The notes: a model not told the origin generated them from the sequence alone. DNA of 15,469 bases from JACRBK01 sp964427955 (GCA_964427955.1 CAYRWY010000096.1:1-15469), one strand, 5' to 3'. Positions 1 to 7,169 are shown, counted from the first letter of the stretch. Translations and numbers: made by a program.

Positions 1-1717
1 GACTGTAGCGCGCAAACACTGCGTCGAACTTATCCCGAACGAGGTAGGCCTCGGCACGCAGCCTATACCCCCCGGTAGCCTCCCGGCAAAGCTCGATCAT
101 CCGTGCATAATCGGCTAGCGCCGCGTCGAAGTTCTCCTGCTGAAGATACACCTGGGCCCGCAGCCAATACCCCCAGGTATCCTCCGGCGCAACCTCGATC
201 ATCCGTCCATAGTCGGCCAGCGCCGCGTCGACCTGCCCCTGATCGAGGTACACCTCGGCGCGCGCACTATACCCCCAGGTATCCTCCGGCGCAACCTCGA
301 TCATCCGCGTATAGTCGGCCAGCGCCGCGTCGACCTGCCCCTCCTGGAGATACACCCCGGCGCGCAGATCATACCCCCAGGTATCATCCGGCTCAAGCTC
401 GATCATCCGGGTGTAGTCGGCCAGCGCCTCGTCGATGCGCCCCTGCCGGAAATACCACCCGCCTCGCACAGCATATCCATCGGGATTATCCGGGTCAAGC
501 TCGATAAGCTGCGTATAGTCGGCCAGCGCCTCATCCAACTGACCGGCGTCCTCGTGGCAACTGGCGCGCGCCGACAGGGCGTCGTCCGACGCATAATAGT
601 CAAGTTCGACCGCGCGCGTGAAGTCGTCGATGGCGTGGGGACAGTCGCCGTTGTACTGGTACGCCAGGCCGCGCTGGTAATAGGCACCGGCGTACTCCGA
701 ATACAAACTGATCGCGGTCGTGAAGTCGCCAACAGCCTGATCGTACTGGGCCAACGACATATAGTCCCTGCCGCGCCGGTAGTAGGCATAGCGATCTTCG
801 GGATCGAGCGTGATCGCGGTGGTGAAGCTGGCGATGGACTGCTCGTATTCACTCTGGTCGTAGAAGACGATCCCCTGCCAGTAGAAACCGTCTGACACCT
901 CCGGGGCCGTCGTGGTGACATACGCCAGGTCTTGGAGCGCGGCGTCGTCCTGGTCGGCATAATAGTAGGCCCTGGCGCGCAGCAGGTAGGGTTTGTAAAG
1001 CGGCTCATACTTGCTCTCGATCACGCGCGTCACGTCCGCGATGGCCAGGTCGTATTTGTCCCAATCGTAATACGCCCAGGCGCGACCGTAGAAGGCCCGC
1101 ACGTAGTCAGGATCGCTGACGATGGCCTGGGTGAAGTCATCGACCGCCCGCTCGTAATCTTCGAGATCGCTGTAAGCATAACCCCGCGTCGTGTAGACGT
1201 CGCTCATCGGCGAATAATTCAACTCTATCGCACGGGTCGCGGCGTCGGCGGATTCCTGGCTGCGGTCAAAATCACCATAGGTCCAGGCCAGCATGTAGTA
1301 ATCGTCAGCCGTCCGGGGGTTCGCTTCGAGCAGGGCCAGGTCCGCCTGCGCCTGGTCAAGCTGGCCCAACTGGTAGTAGGCGGCAGCGCGAGTCCCGTAC
1401 GCGACCGCCAGATCCACCCCGCCCAGCTTGAGCGCCTGATTCACGTCGGAAATGGCCTGATCGTACTGGTCCAGGTCATAGTACACAATGCCGCGCCCCA
1501 GGTAGGCATGGGCATTCTTCGGATTGTTCTGGAGCGCCTCGTCATATGCGCTCAGGGAATCCGAAAAGAACCCTGCCGAGTACTGCGTCGCGCCCTGGTG
1601 ACGCAGGTCTTCTGACTTGCCCAGGCGATAGCCGGTGTAGAAAAACAGCCCGACGGCCAGAAAGACTCCGCCGAGGATCAGCCAACTCCGTACGATAGGC
1701 CAGGATTTGCGCTGCAT
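1..1717 (-). CDS. Membrane-anchored TPR-repeat protein, C-terminus cut by the window edge
   Basis: An open frame runs without a stop from ATG at 1717 to the left edge, giving 572 codons of an incomplete protein. Residues 1-10 are basic, residues ~11-30 form one hydrophobic segment (LILGGVFLAVGLFFYTGY), and the rest is TPR repeats of 34 residues, about 15 visible. They show the usual pattern of small and aromatic positions, for example ALADYTRMIEL followed by P-[DE]-[DN]. This predicts a single-pass anchor with the TPR domain outside the cytoplasm, acting as a protein-interaction scaffold; the partner is unknown. GGAAGG lies just upstream of the ATG. The protein is rich in Asp and Tyr. The last repeats, at about 65-574, are also alike at DNA level with a 102-bp period. 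It is transcribed alone, away from the sugar-phosphate genes. The TPR assignment is firm; the biological role cannot be read from the sequence. Confidence 0.9.
   Translation of the reverse strand, partial: MQRKSWPIVRSWLILGGVFLAVGLFFYTGYRLGKSEDLRHQGATQYSAGFFSDSLSAYDEALQNNPKNAHAYLGRGIVYYDLDQYDQAISDVNQALKLGGVDLAVAYGTRAAAYYQLGQLDQAQADLALLEANPRTADDYYMLAWTYGDFDRSQESADAATRAIELNYSPMSDVYTTRGYAYSDLEDYERAVDDFTQAIVSDPDYVRAFYGRAWAYYDWDKYDLAIADVTRVIESKYEPLYKPYLLRARAYYYADQDDAALQDLAYVTTTAPEVSDGFYWQGIVFYDQSEYEQSIASFTTAITLDPEDRYAYYRRGRDYMSLAQYDQAVGDFTTAISLYSEYAGAYYQRGLAYQYNGDCPHAIDDFTRAVELDYYASDDALSARASCHEDAGQLDEALADYTQLIELDPDNPDGYAVRGGWYFRQGRIDEALADYTRMIELEPDDTWGYDLRAGVYLQEGQVDAALADYTRMIEVAPEDTWGYSARAEVYLDQGQVDAALADYGRMIEVAPEDTWGYWLRAQVYLQQENFDAALADYARMIELCREATGGYRLRAEAYLVRDKFDAVFARYS
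65..574. repeat. Tandem 102-bp repeats inside the TPR gene
   Basis: Five consecutive units start at 65, 167, 269, 371 and 473, each exactly 102 bp (34 codons). The units at 167 and 269 agree at about 90 of 102 positions by eye, including a shared block that starts ATACCCCCAGGTATCCTCC. The flanking units are progressively less alike. Other TPR units of the same gene, above 574, keep the amino-acid pattern but not this DNA similarity. This points to recent duplication or gene conversion of repeat units near the visible C-terminal part. Confidence 0.85.
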
Positions 1718-1767
1718 AACGGCCTTCCAGGGGGCACTGCTATCAAGATAGGAAATTTTCCACGCTC

Positions 1768-1796
1768 ATTTTATATTACAACGTTAGGGGCGACAA
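1768..1796 (-). promoter_or_regulatory. Probable sigma70-type promoter of the TPR gene
   Basis: On the minus strand, TTGTCG (1791-1796) is followed after 17 bp by TAAAAT (1768-1773). Transcription would begin near 1761, leaving a leader of about 44 nt before the ATG at 1717. A short GGAAA-T-TTTCC palindrome lies in that leader near 1751-1761. The -35 box is only a moderate match. Confidence 0.45.
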
Positions 1797-1869
1797 GCGG
1801 CGCGGCGGGGAGAGGAACATGAGTTATCCCGAATTTCGAGGGAAAACGGTTGACACCCGCTGAAATTTA

Positions 1870-1921
1870 CCTCACCCCCCGGCCCCCTCTCCAGACTTGG
1901 AGAGGGGATTTAGGGGTGAGG
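1870..1921. repeat. Dispersed imperfect palindrome, CCTCACCCC...GGGGTGAGG type
   Basis: The 52-bp element has outer arms CCTCACCCC and GGGGTGAGG. Inner arms CCCCTCTCCA and TGGAGAGGGG surround a GACT loop, with a small unpaired bulge between the two stems. The right half is identical over 23 bp to the right half of the element at 12247-12343 in the same window, so it is a genuinely dispersed repeat. It lies in the 432-bp gene-free gap between the TPR gene and the phosphomutase gene. I saw nothing else recognisable at 1800-1869. At 1922-1980 there is only a short GACTC-TT-GAGTC palindrome at 1956-1967. Confidence 0.85.
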
Positions 1922-1980
1922 TATGACAGCATCGCGAGCGGAGGAAAGGAGGAGTGACTCTTGAGTCCCTCGCCGCCTGG

Positions 1981-2100
1981 GGTTCAGTCTCCGACAGTTT
2001 TTGATCGTGTAGGGGCGGACCAAGGTGTCCGCCCGCGGGAGCACACGCCGGTGCTCCCCTACGAGTCTTCCCATTTATTAAAAGTGTCGGACGATGAACC
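1981..2100. mobile_element. MITE-like 120-bp element with terminal inverted repeats and a three-way-junction core
   Basis: The two ends are inverted copies of each other: 17 of 21 positions match between 1981-2001 and the complement of 2080-2100, both beginning GGTTCA and sharing TCCGACA and TTTT. GCCTG occurs at 1975-1979 and again at 2101-2105, a candidate target duplication with one extra G on the left. In the core, GTAG (2009-2012) pairs with CTAC (2059-2062). These enclose two perfect 8-bp hairpins, GGGCGGAC/GTCCGCCC and GGGAGCAC/GTGCTCCC, each with a 6-nt loop. No reading frame belongs to it, so it would be non-autonomous. No related transposase is in the window. Confidence 0.6.
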
Positions 2101-2149
2101 GCCTGTGGGGAGGGATAGAGGGAGGGGCTTGAGCACCTTTTCAAACGCC

Positions 2150-3517
2150 CTAAAACACGGCGACTTCGGGATAGGCGGCGAGCAGCGCCTCGCGCACGAT
2201 CCGCTTGTATTCCAGCGCGTCGGCCTCGGTCTGGCCCTCGAAGCGCAGGCTGAGCACCGGCTCGGTGTTGGACGCGCGCAGCAGGCCCCAGCCATTCGCG
2301 AAGGTGATCCGCACGCCGTCCACGTCGTTGATCGGGTATTTGTCCTTGAGCGCCTCGTAGACGGCCCGGATGACCGGGGCCTTGCGCTCATCCGGGCAGT
2401 GCGGACGGTATTCGGGCGTAGCATACAAGGTGGGCACGGTTGACATCAGCGCCGAGAGCGGCTGATCCTGCGCGGTGAGGATCTGCACGAGCCGCCCCGC
2501 GACGAAGATTCCATCGTCGAAGCCGTAATACTCGTCGCCCAGGAAGATATGGCCGCTCATTTCGCCGCCCAACAGCGCGCCTTCTTCGGCCATTTTGGCT
2601 TTGATCATCGAGTGACCGCTGATCCAGATCAGGGGCCTGCCGCCCGCGCGGGTCACTTCGTCGAACAACACCTGCGTGCTCAACACGTCGGCCACCACCG
2701 TCGCGCCCGGATGGCGCTTCAGCGTATCGCGCGCCAACAGCACCAGGACGCGATCCGCCGAGATGGTCAGGCCGCGATTATCGACCACGCCCACCCGATC
2801 CGCATCGCCATCGAAGGCCAGCCCCAGGTCCGCGTGCTGTTCCAGCACCGTCGCGGCCAGCTCGCGCAGATTCTCCGCTTCCTGGGGATCGGGCTGGTGG
2901 TTCGGGTACAGGCCATCCGGCTCGCAGTACAGGCGGGTCACCTGGTGGCCCAGCCCTTCCAGCAGCGGCACGGCGTAGATCCCGCCCATGCCGTTGCCCG
3001 CATCGACCACGATCTTGAGCGGGCGGGCGTGGTGCAGCTTGCTTTCGGCCATCGCCAGATAGCGCTCGTTGGCGCTGTCGTCGGCCACGGCGTGCCCCTC
3101 CCCCACCGCCAGATCGCCGGAGACGATCATCTGGTAGAGCGACTGAATCTGCTCGCCGTACAGGCTGCGCTTGCCGATGGACAGCTTGAAGCCGTTGATG
3201 TCCGGCTTGAGATGGCTGCCGGTGATCATCAGCCCGCCCACGTTCCCGGCCTCGACGGAATACCAGTAGACCACCGGCGTCGCCACCAGCCCGATGTCGG
3301 TGACCTTGCAGCCCGCCCGGATCAGGCCGTGGATCGCGGCATCGGCCAGCACCCGCGAACTGAGGCGGTTGTCATGCCCGACGACCGCTTCCTGAATGCC
3401 CTGGCGCCGCAGGCTGGTGCCGAACGCCTGCCCGATCTGGAGGGCGGCTTCTTCGGTCAGGGCGTCGCCCACCTTGCCGCGGATGTCGTATTTCTTGAAA
3501 ATGCCCGCCTGAATCAT
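2150..3517 (-). CDS. Phosphomannomutase/phosphoglucomutase (alpha-D-phosphohexomutase family)
   Basis: The 455-residue protein has the full length and all four motifs of the family, which interconverts hexose 6-phosphate and hexose 1-phosphate in the cytoplasm. The catalytic phosphoserine loop is TGSHLKP (Ser101). The metal loop is DGDADR (236-241), the sugar-binding loop is GEMSGH (318-323), and the phosphate-binding loop is RASNTEP (414-420). The GEMSGH loop is the type seen in PMM/PGM enzymes rather than in the GlmM group. The phosphoserine loop has Leu-Lys where most relatives have Asn-Pro. AAAGGA stands 9 nt before the ATG. The gene follows a sugar-1-phosphate nucleotidyltransferase on the same strand, which suggests the pair makes a nucleotide sugar for glycan synthesis. 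The enzyme class is secure; which sugar it prefers is not. Confidence 0.93.
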   Translation of the reverse strand: MIQAGIFKKYDIRGKVGDALTEEAALQIGQAFGTSLRRQGIQEAVVGHDNRLSSRVLADAAIHGLIRAGCKVTDIGLVATPVVYWYSVEAGNVGGLMITGSHLKPDINGFKLSIGKRSLYGEQIQSLYQMIVSGDLAVGEGHAVADDSANERYLAMAESKLHHARPLKIVVDAGNGMGGIYAVPLLEGLGHQVTRLYCEPDGLYPNHQPDPQEAENLRELAATVLEQHADLGLAFDGDADRVGVVDNRGLTISADRVLVLLARDTLKRHPGATVVADVLSTQVLFDEVTRAGGRPLIWISGHSMIKAKMAEEGALLGGEMSGHIFLGDEYYGFDDGIFVAGRLVQILTAQDQPLSALMSTVPTLYATPEYRPHCPDERKAPVIRAVYEALKDKYPINDVDGVRITFANGWGLLRASNTEPVLSLRFEGQTEADALEYKRIVREALLAAYPEVAVF

Positions 3518-3551
3518 GTTTGGTTGTCCTTTGCGGTCGTCGATTAGAAGA

Positions 3552-3615
3552 GTGGTTAGTTATTAGTAATTAGTTATTAGTAAAAACTAACAACTAAGAA
3601 CTAAAAACTAATCAC
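3552..3615. repeat. AT-rich 64-nt inverted repeat built from TAGTTNT heptamers
   Basis: The arms 3552-3581 and 3586-3615 are complementary at 25 of 30 positions around an AAAA loop. On the minus strand the right arm reads as successive TAGTTNT units. It is strikingly AT-rich in GC-rich surroundings. It fills most of the 90-bp gap between the nucleotidyltransferase and the phosphomutase, and includes the TAG stop of the former (3608-3610). No T-run follows the stem, so it is not a standard intrinsic terminator. It may be a dispersed repeat, an RNA-stability hairpin or an attenuation point between the two genes. Confidence 0.75.
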
Positions 3616-4921
3616 CGCTTTTCTGATCTTTCGGCTCCTGCATTTGCAGCGTTTGCTCGACCCAGACCCGCACGCCGTCCGGCACGTCGTGGCGCACGAC
3701 CGTCGTCGGGCCGATCTCGGCATCGCGCCCGATCTTGACACCGGGCATGGTCATCACGTTCACGCCGACAAAGGCGCGTTTCCCGGCGATCAGCCCCAGC
3801 TTGCTGCGGCCCGTGTTGATCTTCTGCCCCTTGACCATGCTGGACACCGGCCCCTGGTCGATGCGCAGATTGGCCGTCGTGCAGGTCGCGGAGAAGTTCA
3901 CATCTTCGTCCAGGATCGAGTCGAGCACCTGCCCGGCGTGGGTATGCGCCCGATCCGCCAGGTAGCTGCGCGCGACTTCGGTGGCAAAACCGACGACGGC
4001 CCCGTCGCCGATCATCGAATCGCGCACCAGCGCCCCGTTGCCGACAATCGCGCCACGCCCGATGTAAGCCGGGCCGATCACGGTGGCCCCGTTGAACAGG
4101 CGCGCGCCCGGTTCGATCACGACGTTGCCCTTGACGTGGACGCTGCCCTCGAAGACCGCCTCCGGGGAGATGTGCTGGCCCTGGATCTGCGCCAGCAGCG
4201 CGTCCATCACGTCCAGGACGTGCCAGGGATACTTGATCGCCTTCCACGGCCCGTCGTAGGGCACCACGCGGAAGACGTGATCTTGCATGAGGTGGGCCAT
4301 CGCCCGCTCATAATGGTCGTCGGTCTGGTCCGGTTTGGCGTATTCGGCGCGGATAGCGTCCAGCAGCAGCGCGGCGTCGGAATGAATGTGCGCGACGATG
4401 CTCACCAGGTCGCTGGGTTCGTGCCCCGCACCCGGCTTCTCGATGATGCTCTTGATCCGCCCGCCCGGCTCGATTTCGAGATAGCCGCCGGGGAAATAGT
4501 CGCTGACGCGATAGCCTGCGAGATAGGACAGCGCGCTGTCGGACTCGCTCTCCGTCAACATGCGCTGGTGCAGCACCATGTCGGTCAGATCGTGCACCTG
4601 GGTGACGTAGATCGCCTGGTTGCCGTAGCGCTTCAAATAACCGTCCAGTTCCAACAGCGCCGATCCCATACCCTTCGGCTCCGCCTGGACGATGACCGTC
4701 CCCTGGATATGGGGAATCTGCGCCACCACCGCCTCCATCATGGCGGCATTGTCAGGATTGGCAATGACCACGACCTGCGTCAAGCCCAGGCGCGCGTAAT
4801 TTTCCAGTTGCAGCGCCAGCAGCGGGCGCCCCATGAACTTGATCAAAGATTTTTGTTCGAGCGGCCACAGCCGCGAATTGGCCCCCCCGGCCAGGATAAC
4901 CAGTAGTGGTGTATTCACCAT
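3608..4921 (-). CDS. Sugar-1-phosphate nucleotidyltransferase with C-terminal left-handed beta-helix
   Basis: The 437-residue protein has two domains. Residues 1 to ~245 are a nucleotidyltransferase fold opening with LAGGANSRLWP (10-20) and Lys24/Lys28, the variant form of the G-G-x-x-x-R...PK signature. It closes with the GPWKAIKYPWHVLDVMDALL segment typical of GlmU-like pyrophosphorylases. From ~255 onward hexapeptide repeats (VIEPGA, VIGPAY, IGRGAI, VGNGAL, IGDGAV, PGVKIGRDAEIGP) form a beta-helix, which normally trimerises and may carry acetyltransferase activity. Expected chemistry is sugar-1-phosphate plus NTP giving NDP-sugar and pyrophosphate. The usual catalytic GD after the core strand reads VHDL, so substrate choice is uncertain. 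GGGAGAAG precedes the ATG. It lies 90 bp upstream of the phosphomutase on the same strand. I give no gene symbol because GlmU, GalU and ManC-type roles cannot be separated here. Confidence 0.85.
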   Translation of the reverse strand: MVNTPLLVILAGGANSRLWPLEQKSLIKFMGRPLLALQLENYARLGLTQVVVIANPDNAAMMEAVVAQIPHIQGTVIVQAEPKGMGSALLELDGYLKRYGNQAIYVTQVHDLTDMVLHQRMLTESESDSALSYLAGYRVSDYFPGGYLEIEPGGRIKSIIEKPGAGHEPSDLVSIVAHIHSDAALLLDAIRAEYAKPDQTDDHYERAMAHLMQDHVFRVVPYDGPWKAIKYPWHVLDVMDALLAQIQGQHISPEAVFEGSVHVKGNVVIEPGARLFNGATVIGPAYIGRGAIVGNGALVRDSMIGDGAVVGFATEVARSYLADRAHTHAGQVLDSILDEDVNFSATCTTANLRIDQGPVSSMVKGQKINTGRSKLGLIAGKRAFVGVNVMTMPGVKIGRDAEIGPTTVVRHDVPDGVRVWVEQTLQMQEPKDQKSGD

Positions 4922-4963
4922 GCTCTTCTCCCAAAAAAAGATCCTCTGACAGCACAGCCCGCT

Positions 4964-4993
4964 ATTGTAATGTGCGCGTGTGCTGGCGTCGAA
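4964..4993 (-). promoter_or_regulatory. Possible promoter for the nucleotidyltransferase-phosphomutase pair
   Basis: On the minus strand TACAAT (4964-4969) matches the -10 consensus at 5 of 6 positions, about 43 bp before the ATG at 4921. The only -35 candidate at good spacing, TTCGAC (4988-4993), is weak. The site lies in the 114-bp gap after the small membrane protein gene. Confidence 0.3.
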
Positions 4994-5035
4994 TCGGGAT
5001 TCGGTGGGGAAGTAGGGAAGCGGGGAACGGCAGAG

Positions 5036-5422
5036 TCAGGAAGGGACTCCCGCCTTACTTTCTCCAATCAGCCATTTCCGGGCGGCGAGCAGAATTCCCA
5101 GCAGAATGAAATCGATGATCAAAGTGAGCAGGTCGAGAAGACCAAATTGGTCCGTCACGGTGAGCACGATATTGACGATCAACACGGCCACCGCCAGGAA
5201 GTAGAAGCGCTTGCCCCCCCTTCCAATGCCCCAACCACTCAAGATCAGGGCGCTCACATTCCCGAACATCATCACGGCAATAATCAGCGCGGTGGCTTGA
5301 TGCGCCGAGCCGTCATGGGCTACCCGGATCAGACTCTCAACCCCGATCGCCAACCAGATGGCGGCGTTCAAGCAGAACAGGACTTGAGCGGTTTTAAGCG
5401 CGTTTGGAGCGGGGCGCACCAT
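5036..5422 (-). CDS. Small four-helix membrane protein, function unknown
   Basis: The 128-residue protein is almost all membrane. There are four hydrophobic segments at about 10-28, 40-62, 70-88 and 92-115, with short charged loops such as GRGGKRFYF and a basic-acidic tail. AAAGG sits 8 nt before the ATG. It follows the ABC permease gene by only 27 bp on the same strand, so it is probably the last gene of the exporter operon and could be an accessory subunit. I do not recognise a family. The membrane prediction is firm, and any link to the transporter rests on position alone. Confidence 0.7.
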   Translation of the reverse strand: MVRPAPNALKTAQVLFCLNAAIWLAIGVESLIRVAHDGSAHQATALIIAVMMFGNVSALILSGWGIGRGGKRFYFLAVAVLIVNIVLTVTDQFGLLDLLTLIIDFILLGILLAARKWLIGESKAGVPS

Positions 5423-5449
5423 AGCTTTGACCTTTCCCGTTGGTCTGGC

Positions 5450-6196
5450 TCACAAATCCTTGCGGGCGAAGTGGAGCACCGCCCCGCCGACCACCGCCGC
5501 CGACAGCAGGGCAAAGCCGATCAGAATCCGCCAGGGATGCACGGCGTCGTAATCGCCTTGCAGGATGAGGGGCAGGCGATCCGCGATCTGAAGCGGGGAC
5601 AGATACGACACCTTGAACAACGCCGTGATCCCGCTCGCCGCGTACCACAGCACCCACGCCACCACCATCGCAACCATCGTGCGGCTGAACAGGGTGCTGA
5701 GCGCGACGCTGACCGCCGTCAGCAGCACGAGCGTCATCCCAATCGACAGGATGCCCCAGGCGGCGCCGGTGCGCGGCAGGGGACCGCTGCCATAACTGGA
5801 GATCAGGTAGGCGCCCGCCAGCGCGATGGTGAGGTACAGGCCGATCACCATCAGCAGCCGCGACGCCAGCTTGGCCAGGATGTAATCGTAGCGCGTGACA
5901 GCCTTGCTCAGGACGCTGTCGGCCATGACGCCGGTTTCCGACGACACCGCCCCGGCACAGTTGATGATCACGAAGATGCTCCAGATCAGCGGAAAAGTCG
6001 CCAGCAGCCCGGCCAGCGCATCGGCGGCAGTGCCTTCGTACCCCGCCGAAACGACCGTGATCATCAGGTGGGCGGTCATCAGGCCCAGCCAGATGCGCAC
6101 GGCCCACGACCTAACCAGGCTGTTCAGGTCCTCTTCCACCAGCGCTTGAAAGGCCATCAGACGGAGTCTCCAGGCGGGGAATGCTTGAAAAGCCAT
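5450..6196 (-). CDS. ABC-2 type transporter permease
   Basis: This is an integral membrane protein of 248 residues with about six hydrophobic segments and an N-terminal amphipathic stretch (EEDLNSLVRSWAVRIW). That layout is typical of ABC-2 permeases, which pair with a separate ATPase to export lipids, drugs or polysaccharide precursors. A longer frame opens at 6232 but has no ribosome site. ATG at 6196 has AGGAG 7 nt upstream and is preferred. A third choice is ATG at 6157, behind a less well placed GGAG. The sequence MAFQA occurs at both of the last two starts. The gene overlaps the end of the ATPase gene by 86 bp, which implies translational coupling. The substrate cannot be told from the sequence. 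Confidence 0.85.
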   Translation of the reverse strand: MAFQAFPAWRLRLMAFQALVEEDLNSLVRSWAVRIWLGLMTAHLMITVVSAGYEGTAADALAGLLATFPLIWSIFVIINCAGAVSSETGVMADSVLSKAVTRYDYILAKLASRLLMVIGLYLTIALAGAYLISSYGSGPLPRTGAAWGILSIGMTLVLLTAVSVALSTLFSRTMVAMVVAWVLWYAASGITALFKVSYLSPLQIADRLPLILQGDYDAVHPWRILIGFALLSAAVVGGAVLHFARKDL

Positions 6197-7133
6197 GCGC
6201 GCGCTCCTGTTCCAAAAGCTGGATAAAAGCATCGACCATTTCGTCGTGCAGGGAATGGATGGCGGCCAGCGTCAGACCGCAGTCGGCCACACGTTGGAGC
6301 ACCTGGGACAGCCCGGCGGCGGCCTGTTCCGGTTGGGAGAAATGCAGCGTGATCCCGCTCGGATCGCGCTCCCAGCGAGCCGGAAGGGGATTGGCCTGCA
6401 ACTGCGCGAACAGCGGCGCGAGGTCACCTTCGAGTTCCAGCGACACCACCCCGGAGCGGGTGAACTGCTTGATTTCGGCCATCGGCCCGCTGAAGATCAG
6501 CTTGCCGTCGCTGATGATGCCGATGTGATCGCACACCTTCTTGATGTCGCCCAGGTTGTGCGACGACACCAGGATCGTCTTGTCCTGGCCGAGTTCCTGG
6601 ATCAGGTCGATGGTGTACTTGTGGCCTTCGGGGTCCAGCCCGGCGGTCGGCTCGTCCCAGATCAGCAGCTCCGGGTCGTTCATGAGCGAGGCCGCGATGC
6701 CCAGCCGGGTGGTCATGCCGGTGGAGAAGTTCTTGATCTTCTGCGCACTGGCCGACAGCAGCCCCACGGCGCGCAGCAGCGCCGCCAGCCGGGGCTTGCG
6801 GATTTCGGCGGGCAGGCCCGACAGCTTGCCGACGAAGTCCAGGTACATGACCGGATTCATGTCTTTAGGGAGTTGGGGATTGGTGGGCAGAAAGCCGATC
6901 CGGCGGCGTAGATCGACGGCGTTGGGCGTCATCGGCTCGCCAAAGACCTGGACGGTCCCGGCGGTGGGGCTGTGCAGGCCAAGCAGCAGCCGGATCGTGG
7001 TGGTCTTGCCCGCGCCGTTGGGTCCGACCAGCCCGAAGACCGCCCCCTTCGGCACGACGAGATTCGCACCATTCAGTGAAATGTGCCGGTTCCCGTAAAT
7101 CTTGGTCAGGTTATGCGTCTCGATAACGTTCAT
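6111..7133 (-). CDS. ABC transporter ATP-binding protein (exporter type)
   Basis: The 340-residue protein has a single nucleotide-binding domain: Walker A GPNGAGKT (37-44), signature FSTGM (136-140) in place of LSGGQ, Walker B LLIWDEPTAGLD (Asp160, Glu161) and the switch histidine His192 in SSHN. The Q-loop region reads FLPTNPQ, with Thr near where Gln or Glu is usual. Residues ~220-305 form the C-terminal extension seen in ABC-2 exporter ATPases. The last ~28 residues are Pro/Gly/Ser-rich and encoded in the overlap with the permease gene, so they probably lack a conserved structure. It supplies ATP hydrolysis for the downstream permease at the inner face of the membrane. There is no good ribosome site before the ATG at 7133; the upstream toxin gene ends 36 bp away, so coupling to upstream translation is possible. 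Confidence 0.93.
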   Translation of the reverse strand: MNVIETHNLTKIYGNRHISLNGANLVVPKGAVFGLVGPNGAGKTTTIRLLLGLHSPTAGTVQVFGEPMTPNAVDLRRRIGFLPTNPQLPKDMNPVMYLDFVGKLSGLPAEIRKPRLAALLRAVGLLSASAQKIKNFSTGMTTRLGIAASLMNDPELLIWDEPTAGLDPEGHKYTIDLIQELGQDKTILVSSHNLGDIKKVCDHIGIISDGKLIFSGPMAEIKQFTRSGVVSLELEGDLAPLFAQLQANPLPARWERDPSGITLHFSQPEQAAAGLSQVLQRVADCGLTLAAIHSLHDEMVDAFIQLLEQERAHGFSSIPRLETPSDGLSSAGGRGPEQPG

Positions 7134-7169
7134 AGGGTGCGCCGTTTCGGGATTACCAACTCGATCTTC

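Noticed and set aside
65..574. Regular direct repeats considered as a CRISPR array
   Set aside because: The period is exactly 102 bp, a multiple of three, the repeats are not separated by unique spacers, and they encode TPR units in an open frame.
932..1615. Plus-strand 227-codon frame opposite the TPR gene
   Set aside because: It is antisense to an uninterrupted 572-codon TPR frame that has an anchor segment, ribosome site and promoter.
1961..2443. Plus-strand frame starting at a TTG behind AGGAGG
   Set aside because: The ribosome-like site is well placed, but the frame crosses the MITE-like element and then runs antisense through the phosphomutase C-terminus, with no protein-like pattern.
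3644..4906. Long plus-strand frame opposite the nucleotidyltransferase
   Set aside because: Same antisense composition, no recognisable motif, and the minus-strand protein has hexapeptide repeats and a nucleotidyltransferase signature.
4970..6226. A 418-codon plus-strand frame opposite the permease and small membrane protein
   Set aside because: Rich in Gln, His and Arg with no domain; the opposite strand has coherent membrane proteins with ribosome sites.
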